The position numbers and the translations under genes are program-made. From Planctomycetota bacterium (GTDB lineage: Bacteria > Planctomycetota > PLA2): a stretch of DNA of 64,000 bases. Below are positions 49,054-57,094 of this stretch, in pieces. Numbering within the stretch: position 1 is the stretch's first letter; each line of letters begins with the position of its first letter. Under the pieces are notes generated by a model, which saw only the letters and a list, made by a program, of their open reading frames with translations, made no database searches and was not told the DNA's origin. The stretch spans positions 1-64,000 of the forward strand of contig JAJFFH010000011.1 of assembly GCA_021776735.1 (NCBI GenBank), written 5' to 3'.

Positions 49054-51075
49054 CTAGGGACCTTGGATCGAAATCGGGACATCGAGGCCGGGAACCGGCG
49101 CGCCCCCCTCCTCGATCACCAGAATCGTGCCGCCGCCCTCGTCCTGATAGACCCCACCGACGTCGCCCGGACCGCCGACTTCACCATCGAAGTCGCGGTC
49201 GTCGCCGGCCTCGAGGATGTACTCGCCGGGCTGGATTCCGGCGAACGAAAACCGCAGTCCTTCGGCGACCGTCGTCTTGGTCTCCGCGACGAATTCGCGG
49301 CCGGGACTCTGCAGCAGGCGCACGCAAATCTGCTGCCCGGGAATCAGGATGCCCGGCTCCTGGCCGACGGCCGCGAGCACGGCGCGGTGGGCATCCACGA
49401 TGCCGTGGCCGGACCGGATGTCGTAGCCGGGCTCGCGGATGTCTTGCGCGGTATCGAACAGAAGCTGGGCCAGCGCATCGGGGGCCATGGGCGTCAGACT
49501 CAGCACCAGGGCCGCGACGCCGGCAACATGCGGCGAGGCAAAAGAGGTTCCATCGACGAACGGAAAGGACAAGGCGTTGTTGGTGTCGATGCCCGTCGTG
49601 CGCACGCCGTCGCCGCGGGTTCCGCCCGGCGCCACGATGTCCACCCAGGTACCGAAGTTGGAGTAGACCGCCACGGTCCCGTTGATCGTCGTCGCGCCGA
49701 CGCCGACAACCGTCGGGTAGTCGGCCGGGAACTGCGGTGTCGCGGTTCCCTGATTGCCGGTCGCCGCACACAGGAACACGCCGACGCCGAAGGCAGCCGC
49801 GCACGCGTCGCGCTCGGCCTGCGTCGGAATCGAAGAGGCAAACGACATGTTGATAACCTGCGCACCCTGCGCGGGCGGGTTGCCCGCGAGGCTTTCGAGG
49901 CCCGCGCAAAACCGAATGCCGTTCGCGATGTCGAGCGTGTCGCCAAAGCCCGACGTCCCGAACGACCGCGCCACGATCACGCGCGCGTCCCACAGGACTC
50001 CGGCCACGCCGATGCCGTTGTTGCCCGCCGCCGCGACAACCCCCGCGGTTTGCGTGCCATGCGAAATGCGCGCCGTCGGATCGTGCGGATCCTCGTCGCC
50101 GTTGACAAAGTCGAATCCCTCGGCGATGCGACCCTGCAGGTCGGGATGGTCGGCGCGTATGCCGGAGTCCACGATCCCGACACGAAAGCCCACGGCGCCG
50201 GTCGTGGTCTCCCAGGCGGCATCGACGCGCGTCTGGCGAATTCCCCACTGGTCCGAATAGAACTCGTCACTCGGCGTCACGGCCAAGCGGCGCAGAAAGT
50301 TCGGATGCGCGTACCGGACCAGACCCTCGGCCTGCAACCGGGCGCAACGCGCGAGCAACGGACACAGCGCCTCGTCGCGCGGCGCGCGAAACAGGCAGGC
50401 CGGGCCTTCCTCGACGCACTCCAGATCCGCGCGCGTCGCCACGTCGTCCGGCGTCAGCCCCGCAGCCGGCACGGCGACGATCTCGCGCGCACGAAATCCA
50501 AAGTCCTCGTCGAAGTAGCCGACGGGCGGCGTGCGCGGCGTGCGCTCGCCCTCCTGCACCCGCACCTCGGCCCGGTAGCTCCCGGTCCCGCGCCGCGCGA
50601 CCACAACGAGATCGAAGGGATCGCCCGCGTCGAGGTCGAGGGTCCGGGCGGTCACGCCGCGCGCCAGATCGTGAAGCATCACATCGGCGTCAAAGCCCTG
50701 GGCGGGATCAAGCGGGCGAAAGCCAAGGACGGCGATGTCTGCACAGTGCGGCCCGTCCGCGGCGGCGACAAGCCGAAAGACGTCCACGGGGTCGCGCACG
50801 GCATCCAGCGCGCCCACGGCGTCGCCGCGCAGAAGCGACGCGCACGCCGCGTTGTTGTTGGGCTCGGCATCGACCGTCGGCGCCGCGGCCCCCGCCCCCC
50901 CCAAAACACCACGTCCGCTCGGATCCACCCGCAACGACACGGCCCGCAAGGGGGCCGCCGCGGGCAGGATCAACCGGCCCGAGAGCGTTGCCGTGCCGTC
51001 GCCCGCGCCGCCGCTGCTCCCGCATGCGGAGACGAAAACGGCGAGCAGGCCGAGGGCGAATCGCGGGACGCGCAT
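49054..51075 (-). CDS. subtilisin-family (S8) serine protease lipoprotein
   Basis: MRVPRFALGLLAVFVSAC is a signal peptide ending in a lipobox, so the 673-residue protease is anchored outside the cytoplasm. The catalytic Asp is in VGIVDSGIRADHPDLQ (about 290), His in SHGTQTAGVVAAAGNNGIG (about 335), the oxyanion Asn in FLCAATGNQGTA and Ser in GTSFASPHVAGVAALVL. A prodomain with low similarity precedes it and a short beta-rich segment ends the chain. A TATATA element, 7 bases before ATG, is shared with the divergent rhomboid gene. A C-tract repeat encodes an Ala/Gly linker. Confidence 0.92.
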   Translation of the reverse strand: MRVPRFALGLLAVFVSACGSSGGAGDGTATLSGRLILPAAAPLRAVSLRVDPSGRGVLGGAGAAAPTVDAEPNNNAACASLLRGDAVGALDAVRDPVDVFRLVAAADGPHCADIAVLGFRPLDPAQGFDADVMLHDLARGVTARTLDLDAGDPFDLVVVARRGTGSYRAEVRVQEGERTPRTPPVGYFDEDFGFRAREIVAVPAAGLTPDDVATRADLECVEEGPACLFRAPRDEALCPLLARCARLQAEGLVRYAHPNFLRRLAVTPSDEFYSDQWGIRQTRVDAAWETTTGAVGFRVGIVDSGIRADHPDLQGRIAEGFDFVNGDEDPHDPTARISHGTQTAGVVAAAGNNGIGVAGVLWDARVIVARSFGTSGFGDTLDIANGIRFCAGLESLAGNPPAQGAQVINMSFASSIPTQAERDACAAAFGVGVFLCAATGNQGTATPQFPADYPTVVGVGATTINGTVAVYSNFGTWVDIVAPGGTRGDGVRTTGIDTNNALSFPFVDGTSFASPHVAGVAALVLSLTPMAPDALAQLLFDTAQDIREPGYDIRSGHGIVDAHRAVLAAVGQEPGILIPGQQICVRLLQSPGREFVAETKTTVAEGLRFSFAGIQPGEYILEAGDDRDFDGEVGGPGDVGGVYQDEGGGTILVIEEGGAPVPGLDVPISIQGP
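50889..50902 (+). repeat. C5GC8 dispersed C-tract motif
   Basis: In the S8 protease gene; codes for an Ala/Gly-rich linker on the opposite strand. Confidence 0.6.
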
Positions 51076-51082
51076 GGCCTCG

Positions 51083-51088
51083 TATATA
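51083..51088 (-). promoter_or_regulatory. -10-like TATATA, 7 bases before the start codon
   Basis: Centre of the short divergent promoter (38 bases) between the S8 protease and rhomboid genes; GTATATAC is itself palindromic. Confidence 0.5.
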
Positions 51089-51101
51089 CAACGGCTTGCG
51101 G

Positions 51102-51107
51102 TATGGT
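51102..51107 (+). promoter_or_regulatory. -10-like TATGGT, 6 bases before a GTG start
   Basis: Faces the rhomboid gene. Confidence 0.35.
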
Positions 51108-51113
51108 GCGCGG

Positions 51114-52691
51114 GTGCGCCGCTTTTTCCCGCCGCTCGTCGTCCTGACGCTGGCCGCGTGCTTCGGCATGACGGCGTGGGTCGCGTGGGGCGGCGCCACG
51201 TTCGCCAAGGCGGGGGCGATCCGGGAATACTCGATCTGGCGCGGCGAGTACTGGCGGTTTGTGACGGCAATCTTTCTGCACATGCCGTGGCGGCACCTCG
51301 TGATCAACGCCCTCGGCATCGTGTTGCTGGGCGCGTCGATCGTGCGCGGTCTGGGCGCTCGCACGTTTCTCGTCGCGGTATTTTGCGGCTCGTGGGCGGC
51401 CTTCGCGCTGAGCATGCTGTGCAACGCCGAGGACCCGTATCGCGTCGGCATCTCGGGCGGCCTGACGGCCATGCTCGGCGTGGTGGTCGCCATCGAGTGG
51501 CGCAACTGCGACGGCCGCCTCGGAAAATTCCTGCGCTCGCGCACCATGATCACGCTGCTGATCGTGATCGCGGCCTCCGCCCTCCTGACGATGTGGATGG
51601 CGGGAGAATCGGCGCGGCCCGACCACACGGGCCACCTCGCGGGATTTGTGTTCGGCATCCTGTGGGGCCTCATGCGATACCCGCGGCTGCACGCAGACGG
51701 GTCGGACACCCCCGAACGTCCCCTGCGCGGCGCTGTGGCGATCATCCTGTTCTCGCTGGCGCCGGCCGCGTACGCGTCGTACCCGATTCATGACGTCGGT
51801 TTTTGCGTGTTCAAGGCACGGCGGGCATTCCAGGCGGGACAGGAACGGACGGCGATATCCTGGTACGAGCGCGCGCACGACCGCGAACCGGACCTGCTCG
51901 AACCGCGCCTCAACCTCGCCGGGCTCAAGAACGACCTCAGCTATCTCAAAGGGCTCTCGCCGCGGCTCCCGGACGAGCAGCGCGACCTTGTCGACGTGTA
52001 CTTCCGGGTGACCGCACAGCTTGCGGCCCAGGGCAAGAGCGGGGCGTCGTTCGAAATGGACGAGGCCATGTTCGAGCTGGCCAAAACGGCGCAGTGGAAT
52101 CCCAGGCAACGCTGGCGACTCGCCCAGCGGGTGATCGTGGGTTTGGTGGGCCGCACGCGCGACCCGGACAGGACCTCGGCGCAACGACTCGTCGACATGA
52201 CCGTCCTGGTGGAGACAGCGGTCGAAGCCGCGGGGGCGTTGGGCGAAGACTCCGGCCAGGACGAGTCGGTGAAGGCTGCCGTTCGAAAGTGGCTGGCCGG
52301 TATCCTGAAGGACGCCCGGGCCATGACCTATGTCGCAGCCGCCGCCACGCCCGCCGACGCCCCCGCCCCCCGCTTTTCTCCCGCCCGCCCCGCCCCCCCC
52401 TCAAACCTACGCGAGCTGCAATCCGCCATCGCCCGCGCGTACCGGCGGCTGGCGAACAATCCCGGCGAGACCGTTCTCGCGGTGGTGGCCGCTTGGCGAT
52501 ACCACTTCGCGGAGTTCACCTATCTGGCGACCGGTGAGGCCAAGGACGCGCATCCGTTTATGGTGGCGGCACTTCAGGACGCGCGCGCGGGCGGCAACGA
52601 ACAGGTGCAACTCCTTGCCACGCAATGGCTTAAGGCAGTGGGCTTTTCGGTCCCTCCGCCAGATCTTGCCGATCCCGACGACGACCGGTAG
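51114..52691 (+). CDS. rhomboid-family intramembrane protease with helical C-terminal domain
   Basis: Six transmembrane helices in the first 230 residues carry a rhomboid core: GEYWRFVTAIFLHMPWRHLVINAL, the catalytic serine in VGISGGLTAMLG (about 120) and the catalytic His in DHTGHLAGFVFGIL (about 180). After a further membrane helix the C-terminal 300 residues form a soluble helical domain (FKARRAFQAGQERTAISWYERA ... TPR-like at about 240) and a Pro/Ala linker. Total 525 residues, larger than simple rhomboids. GTG 51114 is used because it follows a TATGGT hexamer. The gene diverges from the S8 protease. Confidence 0.85.
   Translation: MRRFFPPLVVLTLAACFGMTAWVAWGGATFAKAGAIREYSIWRGEYWRFVTAIFLHMPWRHLVINALGIVLLGASIVRGLGARTFLVAVFCGSWAAFALSMLCNAEDPYRVGISGGLTAMLGVVVAIEWRNCDGRLGKFLRSRTMITLLIVIAASALLTMWMAGESARPDHTGHLAGFVFGILWGLMRYPRLHADGSDTPERPLRGAVAIILFSLAPAAYASYPIHDVGFCVFKARRAFQAGQERTAISWYERAHDREPDLLEPRLNLAGLKNDLSYLKGLSPRLPDEQRDLVDVYFRVTAQLAAQGKSGASFEMDEAMFELAKTAQWNPRQRWRLAQRVIVGLVGRTRDPDRTSAQRLVDMTVLVETAVEAAGALGEDSGQDESVKAAVRKWLAGILKDARAMTYVAAAATPADAPAPRFSPARPAPPSNLRELQSAIARAYRRLANNPGETVLAVVAAWRYHFAEFTYLATGEAKDAHPFMVAALQDARAGGNEQVQLLATQWLKAVGFSVPPPDLADPDDDR
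51845..51856 (+). repeat. dispersed 12-mer, copy 18
   Basis: Sense strand of the rhomboid gene, read Arg-Thr-Ala-Ile; CAGGA flank class. Confidence 0.85.
52360..52371 (+). repeat. C5GC6 dispersed C-tract motif
   Basis: In the rhomboid gene, coding for the Pro/Ala linker of the C-terminal domain; a related C4GC8 run lies 15 bases further on. Confidence 0.6.
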
Positions 52692-52734
52692 ATTCCGGGG
52701 CTTCCCGAAACGTCCTTGAACGGAGTCGATCGAA

Positions 52735-52995
52735 ATGCCCCGAGTCTGCGCCATCAGCGGCAAACGCACCACCAAGGGACGCCAGTACTCCCGCCGCGGC
52801 CTGGCCAAGGCCAAGGGCGGGGTGGGCAAGAAGATCACCGGGAAGTCCGCGCGCACGTTCAAGCCCAACATCCAAAAGATCCGCGTCGTTGTGAACGGCC
52901 GCGTGGTCCGGATGAAGGTGGCCGCGAAGTTCATCCGCCGCGGGATGATCGAGAAGCCGCCGATCAAGCGTCGGCGCCACGGCGCCGACGCTTGA
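52735..52995 (+). CDS. rpmB: ribosomal protein L28
   Basis: 86-residue bL28 of the large ribosomal subunit. The N-terminus MPRVCAISGKRTTKGRQYS and the following KPNIQKIRVVVNGRVVRMKVAAKFIR correspond to the strongly conserved core, with a basic C-terminus (KPPIKRRRH). It starts 43 bases after the rhomboid gene with GGAG upstream, and is followed by a CTCAACGGC/GCCGTTGAG hairpin. Ribosomal identity is firm from length and basic composition. Confidence 0.93.
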   Translation: MPRVCAISGKRTTKGRQYSRRGLAKAKGGVGKKITGKSARTFKPNIQKIRVVVNGRVVRMKVAAKFIRRGMIEKPPIKRRRHGADA

Positions 52996-53004
52996 TGTTA
53001 TCTG

Positions 53005-53026
53005 CTCAACGGCTCACGCCGTTGAG
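53005..53026 (+). terminator. hairpin after rpmB
   Basis: CTCAACGGC-TCAC-GCCGTTGAG: perfect 9-bp stem with a 4-base loop. No clear T-run. Confidence 0.45.
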
Positions 53027-53048
53027 GCCTCTGGCTCGGACAGCTTGA

Positions 53049-53619
53049 CACCATCGACGGTGCGGATTCTGGGCCGGCGCAGACGATCTTCGCTCCGTAG
53101 CGGTGATCCGGAAACTGGACGGTGGCGAGTACCACAACCGCACCGTGCCGTTCTCGTTCGCGTTGTCACGTCTTCGCGGTCGCACGGTTGCGATTCACCG
53201 TTCGGAATGGAACCGCCTGGACATCACGGCTCCGTCAACCGGCGAGCTGCTATCCGAGCGATCTTCGCCCGCCTGCAAGTCCGGCGAAGAACGTCCCGAA
53301 CATGACCTGGGCCACTCCTTCCACGGCGCACTCCGCGTGAGCCCGAACGGCACGCGGATCATGGATCATCGATGGTGCCCGTGTGTTTGACGTGACGGAC
53401 GGTCGCGAAGTCCATACCTTCGCGGGACCGGCGGGGAGCTTCTACGGCGACGGCGTGTCCCTGTTCGCGTCGAACGAGGAAGGGCTGTCCAGATGGGATC
53501 CCGTCGACGGCTGTCGAACCGGTCACATCGGCGGATTTCGACCGACCCATCTTCACCGCGGGGCAGGAGAACTCGTGCAGCTTGCCAAGAACACGCTCTT
53601 GCGGTGGGCGACAACCTAA
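53049..53619 (+). pseudogene. decayed WD40/beta-propeller protein fragments
   Basis: Frame 1 encodes VIRKLDGGEYHNRTVPFSFA ... PEHDLGHSFHGALRVSPNGTRI, a run of beta-propeller blades. Near 53365 the frame is lost, and the adjacent frame continues DGARVFDVTDGREVHTFAGP, SLFASNEEGLSRWDPVDG and a final strand ending LLRWATT. A block that should lie between the two parts is missing, so at least one deletion or frameshift broke the gene. No start codon with a good context is visible. Confidence 0.6.
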
Positions 53620-53656
53620 CCATGGACTGACCCGCACGACGCCCGCTTCGGGCAGA

Positions 53657-54730
53657 TCAACGCCGGCGGCGGCGGCGCGCGACCGGAGCGGCAGAGGTGG
53701 CGGCGACTCCGGTGGTCCCTGTGGACTTGCTTTCGAACGACTCCAGTTCGTTGACGACGTCGCGTGGGGTCTGGGGCCGGTTCGCGCGGTCCTTTTCCAG
53801 CAGCCTCGCGATCAGGTCGGCCATGGGTTCGGAGACGTCGGCTTCCAAATCGCGCACGGCGGGCGGATCTTCGCTCAGGTGCTTGACCATCACCGCTTTC
53901 GCGGCACCCAGAAACGGCGGGCGGCCGGTCAGCATGTGGAACAGGGTCGCACCGAAGGAATACAGGTCGGCGCGGATATCGACTTCCTCCACCGCTTCGG
54001 CCTGTTCGGGCGAGATGTAGCTCGGCGTGCCGAGGCTCAGGCCGCCCTTGTCCGACTTGTCCTTGGCGAGCCCCAAGTCGCACAGCTTGGCGATACCGTC
54101 CTTCGTGATCAGGATGTTGTCCGGCTTGACGTCGCGGTGGACAAGCCCGGCTTCATGGGCGTGGTCAAGCGCGCGCGCGATCTGCACGGCGACCCGGGTC
54201 ACGCGCGACTCCTCCATGGCGCCACCGCGCTTCAGCAGCTTGCCGACCGCAAGGCCGGCCGCGAACTCCATAACGAAGTAGCGCACGCCGTCCGCCTCGC
54301 CGACATCGATCCCCGAGATCACGTTCGGGTGGTTCAGCTTCGCTACCGCGCGGGCCTCGCGCAGGAACCGCTCGACGTAGTCCGGGTTGCGCGCCAGGTG
54401 CGGACTCAGGATCTTGATCGCCACGATCCGGTCCAGCGAAAGCTGGCGCGCCTTGAAGACCGTGCCCATCGTGCCCGCGCCCACCTTCTCGATGAGCTGG
54501 TAGCCCGCGAGGCGCCGGTTCACGTCGAAGCCCTCGACCGCGGATCGCAGGCGCCTGGCCTGGTCCTCGGTCAAGTAGCCCATTTCGATGCAGAGTTGCT
54601 CGACCGCGGGCGCGGTTCCGTCGGTTTCCTTGCGGGCGTGGCGAAGTCGACCCATCTCCAGGGCCTGATCCTTCGTCAGAAAGCCCTGGGCGAGAGCACG
54701 TTCCAGGATTTGTTTGGCGATGGAGGACAC
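53657..54730 (-). CDS. Hanks-type Ser/Thr protein kinase
   Basis: 357-residue eukaryotic-like kinase: glycine loop VGAGTMGTVFKA (about 84), catalytic Lys in VAIKILS, alpha-C Glu in REARAVAKLNHPNVI, HRDVKPDNILI (about 195), DLGLAKDKS replacing DFG, and the SLGTPSYISPEQAEAVEEVDIRADLYSFGATLFHML substrate/APE region. The N-terminal 75 residues are a helical segment with MGRLRHARK and EMGYLTEDQARRLR, resembling DUF-type leading domains of planctomycete kinases. No transmembrane helix, so cytosolic. The GTG start is 9 bases after TAGAAT. It may phosphorylate the FHA-domain proteins, but that is an inference. Confidence 0.9.
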   Translation of the reverse strand: MSSIAKQILERALAQGFLTKDQALEMGRLRHARKETDGTAPAVEQLCIEMGYLTEDQARRLRSAVEGFDVNRRLAGYQLIEKVGAGTMGTVFKARQLSLDRIVAIKILSPHLARNPDYVERFLREARAVAKLNHPNVISGIDVGEADGVRYFVMEFAAGLAVGKLLKRGGAMEESRVTRVAVQIARALDHAHEAGLVHRDVKPDNILITKDGIAKLCDLGLAKDKSDKGGLSLGTPSYISPEQAEAVEEVDIRADLYSFGATLFHMLTGRPPFLGAAKAVMVKHLSEDPPAVRDLEADVSEPMADLIARLLEKDRANRPQTPRDVVNELESFESKSTGTTGVAATSAAPVARRRRRR

Positions 54731-54739
54731 GGAGCGCGG

Positions 54740-54745
54740 ATTCTA
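54740..54745 (-). promoter_or_regulatory. -10-like TAGAAT, 9 bases before a GTG start
   Basis: Candidate leaderless promoter of the kinase gene, inside the gap to ybeY. Confidence 0.4.
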
Positions 54746-55237
54746 GCGTTTTCGCGGGGGTCTACCGCGCTTTGTTCCGCCCCGCCGCTTCGGCTCGCCG
54801 CGACCACGCCCTGGACGGCTGCCGGGCGCCGCCGTCTTGCCTGCTCCGAAAACGTCGCCGTAGCCCAGCGACTGGAGGATTCGCCGCTCTGCCGCCCGCA
54901 TCCTGCGCCGGGCCGTCGGGCTCTGGTCATCGAATCCGTCCAGGTGCAGCGCGCCGTGGACCACATACAACACGAGCTCGTGCAGCGGCTCGGAGCCGCG
55001 CGCCCGCGCTTCGCGCGCCGCGGTATCGGCGGACACGACGATCTCACCGGTCGGAAAGCTCAAGACATCCGTCGGCCCGGCGACGCCGAGGTAGCGCTCG
55101 TGCAACTCCGCGATCTCCGCGTCGCCGACCAGCACGACGGTGATCCCCTTGCGCTGCCCCAACACGGCCTCGGCGGCGCGCTTGCAGGCGGCCCCGGCGC
55201 GGGGAATCGTCTCTTGCCGATCGACCAGCTTCGCCAT
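54743..55237 (-). CDS. ybeY: endoribonuclease YbeY
   Basis: YbeY is a zinc endoribonuclease needed for 16S rRNA 3' maturation and 70S quality control. The 164-residue protein has GVAGPTDVLSFP (substrate strand) and the metal signature HGALHLDGFDDQS. The canonical form is HGxLHLxGYDH, so the third histidine is replaced by aspartate here. ATG is 4 bases after phoH. It belongs to the phoH-ybeY pair common across bacteria, at the end of the long minus-strand run. Confidence 0.9.
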   Translation of the reverse strand: MAKLVDRQETIPRAGAACKRAAEAVLGQRKGITVVLVGDAEIAELHERYLGVAGPTDVLSFPTGEIVVSADTAAREARARGSEPLHELVLYVVHGALHLDGFDDQSPTARRRMRAAERRILQSLGYGDVFGAGKTAAPGSRPGRGRGEPKRRGGTKRGRPPRKR

Positions 55238-55240
55238 CGG

Positions 55241-56200
55241 TCAGGCCGAGCCGAACTTTTCGTAGGCGTCCACGATGCCCTGCACGATGGGATGGCGCAC
55301 GATGTCTTCTGCACCGAACTGGACGAACGAAACGCCCTTGACGGAGCGCAGTACGCGCGCGGCGTGGATGAGGCCCGATTCGGCATGCGCCGGAAGATCG
55401 ACCTGCGTGATGTCGCCGGTCACAGCCATCCGCGAGCCCTCCCCCATGCGGGTCAAGAACATCTTCATCTGGGCGATGGTCGTGTTCTGCGCCTCGTCGA
55501 GAATGATGAACGCGTCGCCGAGCGTCCGCCCGCGCATGTAGGCCAGCGGCGCGACCTCGATCACGTCGCTTTCGGCGAACTTCCGGACCTGCGAAGGCTC
55601 CACGAGGTCGTGCAGCGCGTCGTAGAGCGGCCGGACGTACGGGTTGACCTTCGCCTCGTAGTCGCCGGGCAAAAAGCCCAGCTTCTCGCCTGCTTCCACC
55701 GCGGGACGAGTCAGGATCATGCGCCGGACCACGCCCTCGCGCAGCATCTTCACGCCCATCGCGACGGCCAGATACGTCTTGCCGGTGCCGGCGGGTCCGA
55801 TGGCAAAGACGACTTCGCTCTTGTTCATGGCCTCGACATAGGCCCGCTGACCCGGCGTGCGCGCACTCACGGCACGATGCGCCCGCGTTTCGAGGAGTCT
55901 CTCGTCTATTACAACCGACGCTCCGGGGGCAACCGACGGGCCCGCTCCTCCGCTGCCATGCACGAGCATCTCGACCTCGCGGGCATCGACGCGCCCCGAG
56001 CGCCGAAACCGCGCGAGCACCTCGCGGGCGACATCGAACGCCGCCGTGACCGGCTCATCATCGCCCTCGAAGTGGATCTCGCCGTTGCGATCAACGACGG
56101 CGACGCCGAAATGCTCGCGAAATAGGCGCGCGTGCGCGTCCCCCACGCCGAGGACGGCGCTCGTCTCCTCGACAGACGCCACAGTCAGGTTCTTCTTCAT
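55241..56200 (-). CDS. PhoH-family ATPase (YbeZ-like)
   Basis: PhoH proteins are P-loop NTPases thought to work with YbeY on RNA. The 319-residue protein has Walker A IGPAGTGKTYLAVAMGV (about 133), a segment TRPAVEAGEKLGFLPGD, Walker B AFIILDEAQNTTIAQMKMFLTRMG and the downstream VTGDITQVDLP. The N-terminal part, about residues 1-95, is a KH-like region. Directly upstream of ybeY, as in many genomes. A dispersed 12-mer copy lies in the 72-base gap to cdsA. Confidence 0.93.
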   Translation of the reverse strand: MKKNLTVASVEETSAVLGVGDAHARLFREHFGVAVVDRNGEIHFEGDDEPVTAAFDVAREVLARFRRSGRVDAREVEMLVHGSGGAGPSVAPGASVVIDERLLETRAHRAVSARTPGQRAYVEAMNKSEVVFAIGPAGTGKTYLAVAMGVKMLREGVVRRMILTRPAVEAGEKLGFLPGDYEAKVNPYVRPLYDALHDLVEPSQVRKFAESDVIEVAPLAYMRGRTLGDAFIILDEAQNTTIAQMKMFLTRMGEGSRMAVTGDITQVDLPAHAESGLIHAARVLRSVKGVSFVQFGAEDIVRHPIVQGIVDAYEKFGSA

Positions 56201-56240
56201 CGCGAGTTACTCACTTGCCACCAGCCCAAACACCCGAGAC

Positions 56241-56252
56241 ATCGCCGTCCGT
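56241..56252 (-). repeat. dispersed 12-mer, copy 19
   Basis: Intergenic between cdsA and phoH, both on the minus strand; CAGGA flank class with AAAACAGGAACGGACGG context. Confidence 0.85.
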
Positions 56253-56272
56253 TCCTGTTTTCGTTTTGCCCT

Positions 56273-57094
56273 CTAGTATCCATAGAGGCAGAGTGCTGCA
56301 ATCGGAGCCGCGACCAGCACGCCGTCGAGCATGTCGAGGACCCCGCCGAACTCCGGGAGCATCGACGAGGAGTCCTTCACGCCGCCCCAGCGCTTGAAGC
56401 CGGATTCCAACAGGTCGCCGAAGAACGACGCGAGGCCGACCAGGCCGCCCACGATCGCGGCGTACCACGGCGGCCCCACGAGGTGCGGCGCCAGGAGTCC
56501 CGCCACGCCGGCCGAGCCCAACACGCCGGCAATCGTGCCCTCCCATGTCTTTTTGGGCGAGAGCGCGGGGGCGATTCGCTTGCGCCCCAGGGTCGAGCCG
56601 ATCAGGTAGCCGCAGATGTCGCTGGTCTTGGAAACCGCGATGATCGCGAACGCCGTCGCGATGCTGTCGGCCAGAATTCTATCGAGAAACGACAGGAGGC
56701 CGCCCACGTACAGGATCGCGCCGGCAAGGAGGAACGCCTCAGGCAGAGCCGCCTGGGCGGATCGAAGCGGTGCCATCCCGAGCAGGCGGATGCCGCCGCC
56801 GATCAGCGCGGCGAGGGCGACGATCATGCCGGGCACGGGTTCGTTCGTGACCAGGTGCGGCACGACGATGGCGATGAGGGCGAGGGCGCCGTACAGAAAC
56901 AGGCCGGGATTCGTGTCGACCTTGCGGCGGCCGATCGCCAGCACCTCGTGCAGCCCGACGACGGCCATGGTCCACAGAAGAATGCGCGAGAGCATCGGGC
57001 GGCCGAGGACTTCGGCGTCCAGCCAGTAGATGCCGGCGAGCGCCGCGACGAGGATGGGCCCAAGCACGAGCCGCTTTTTCATGGCCGCTTTCAT
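56273..57094 (-). CDS. cdsA: phosphatidate cytidylyltransferase
   Basis: CdsA makes CDP-diacylglycerol from phosphatidic acid and CTP. The 273-residue integral membrane protein has about seven hydrophobic helices and the family signature near the C-terminus, GVKDSSSMLPEFGGVLDMLDG, which corresponds to the conserved KDxGxLLPGHGGxxDRxD-type motif. The region SKTSDICGYLIGSTLGRKRI...SPKKTWEG is also conserved. ATG overlaps the uppS stop codon (ATGA), so translation is coupled. Confidence 0.93.
   Translation of the reverse strand: MKAAMKKRLVLGPILVAALAGIYWLDAEVLGRPMLSRILLWTMAVVGLHEVLAIGRRKVDTNPGLFLYGALALIAIVVPHLVTNEPVPGMIVALAALIGGGIRLLGMAPLRSAQAALPEAFLLAGAILYVGGLLSFLDRILADSIATAFAIIAVSKTSDICGYLIGSTLGRKRIAPALSPKKTWEGTIAGVLGSAGVAGLLAPHLVGPPWYAAIVGGLVGLASFFGDLLESGFKRWGGVKDSSSMLPEFGGVLDMLDGVLVAAPIAALCLYGY

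Noticed and set aside
7905..50733. Additional AGGACGGCGATG-type sites (7899, 10892, 14247, 37408, 50726) as full motif copies
   Set aside because: They match only 9-10 bases of the core and often encode the common Ile-Ala-Val run, so chance and codon use can explain them.
461..56252. Reading the TDGD motif as a calcium-binding or other protein motif
   Set aside because: The same DNA is read in other frames and on the antisense strand (IAVR, RTAI, SPSV), and lies between genes, so selection acts on DNA, not on one peptide.
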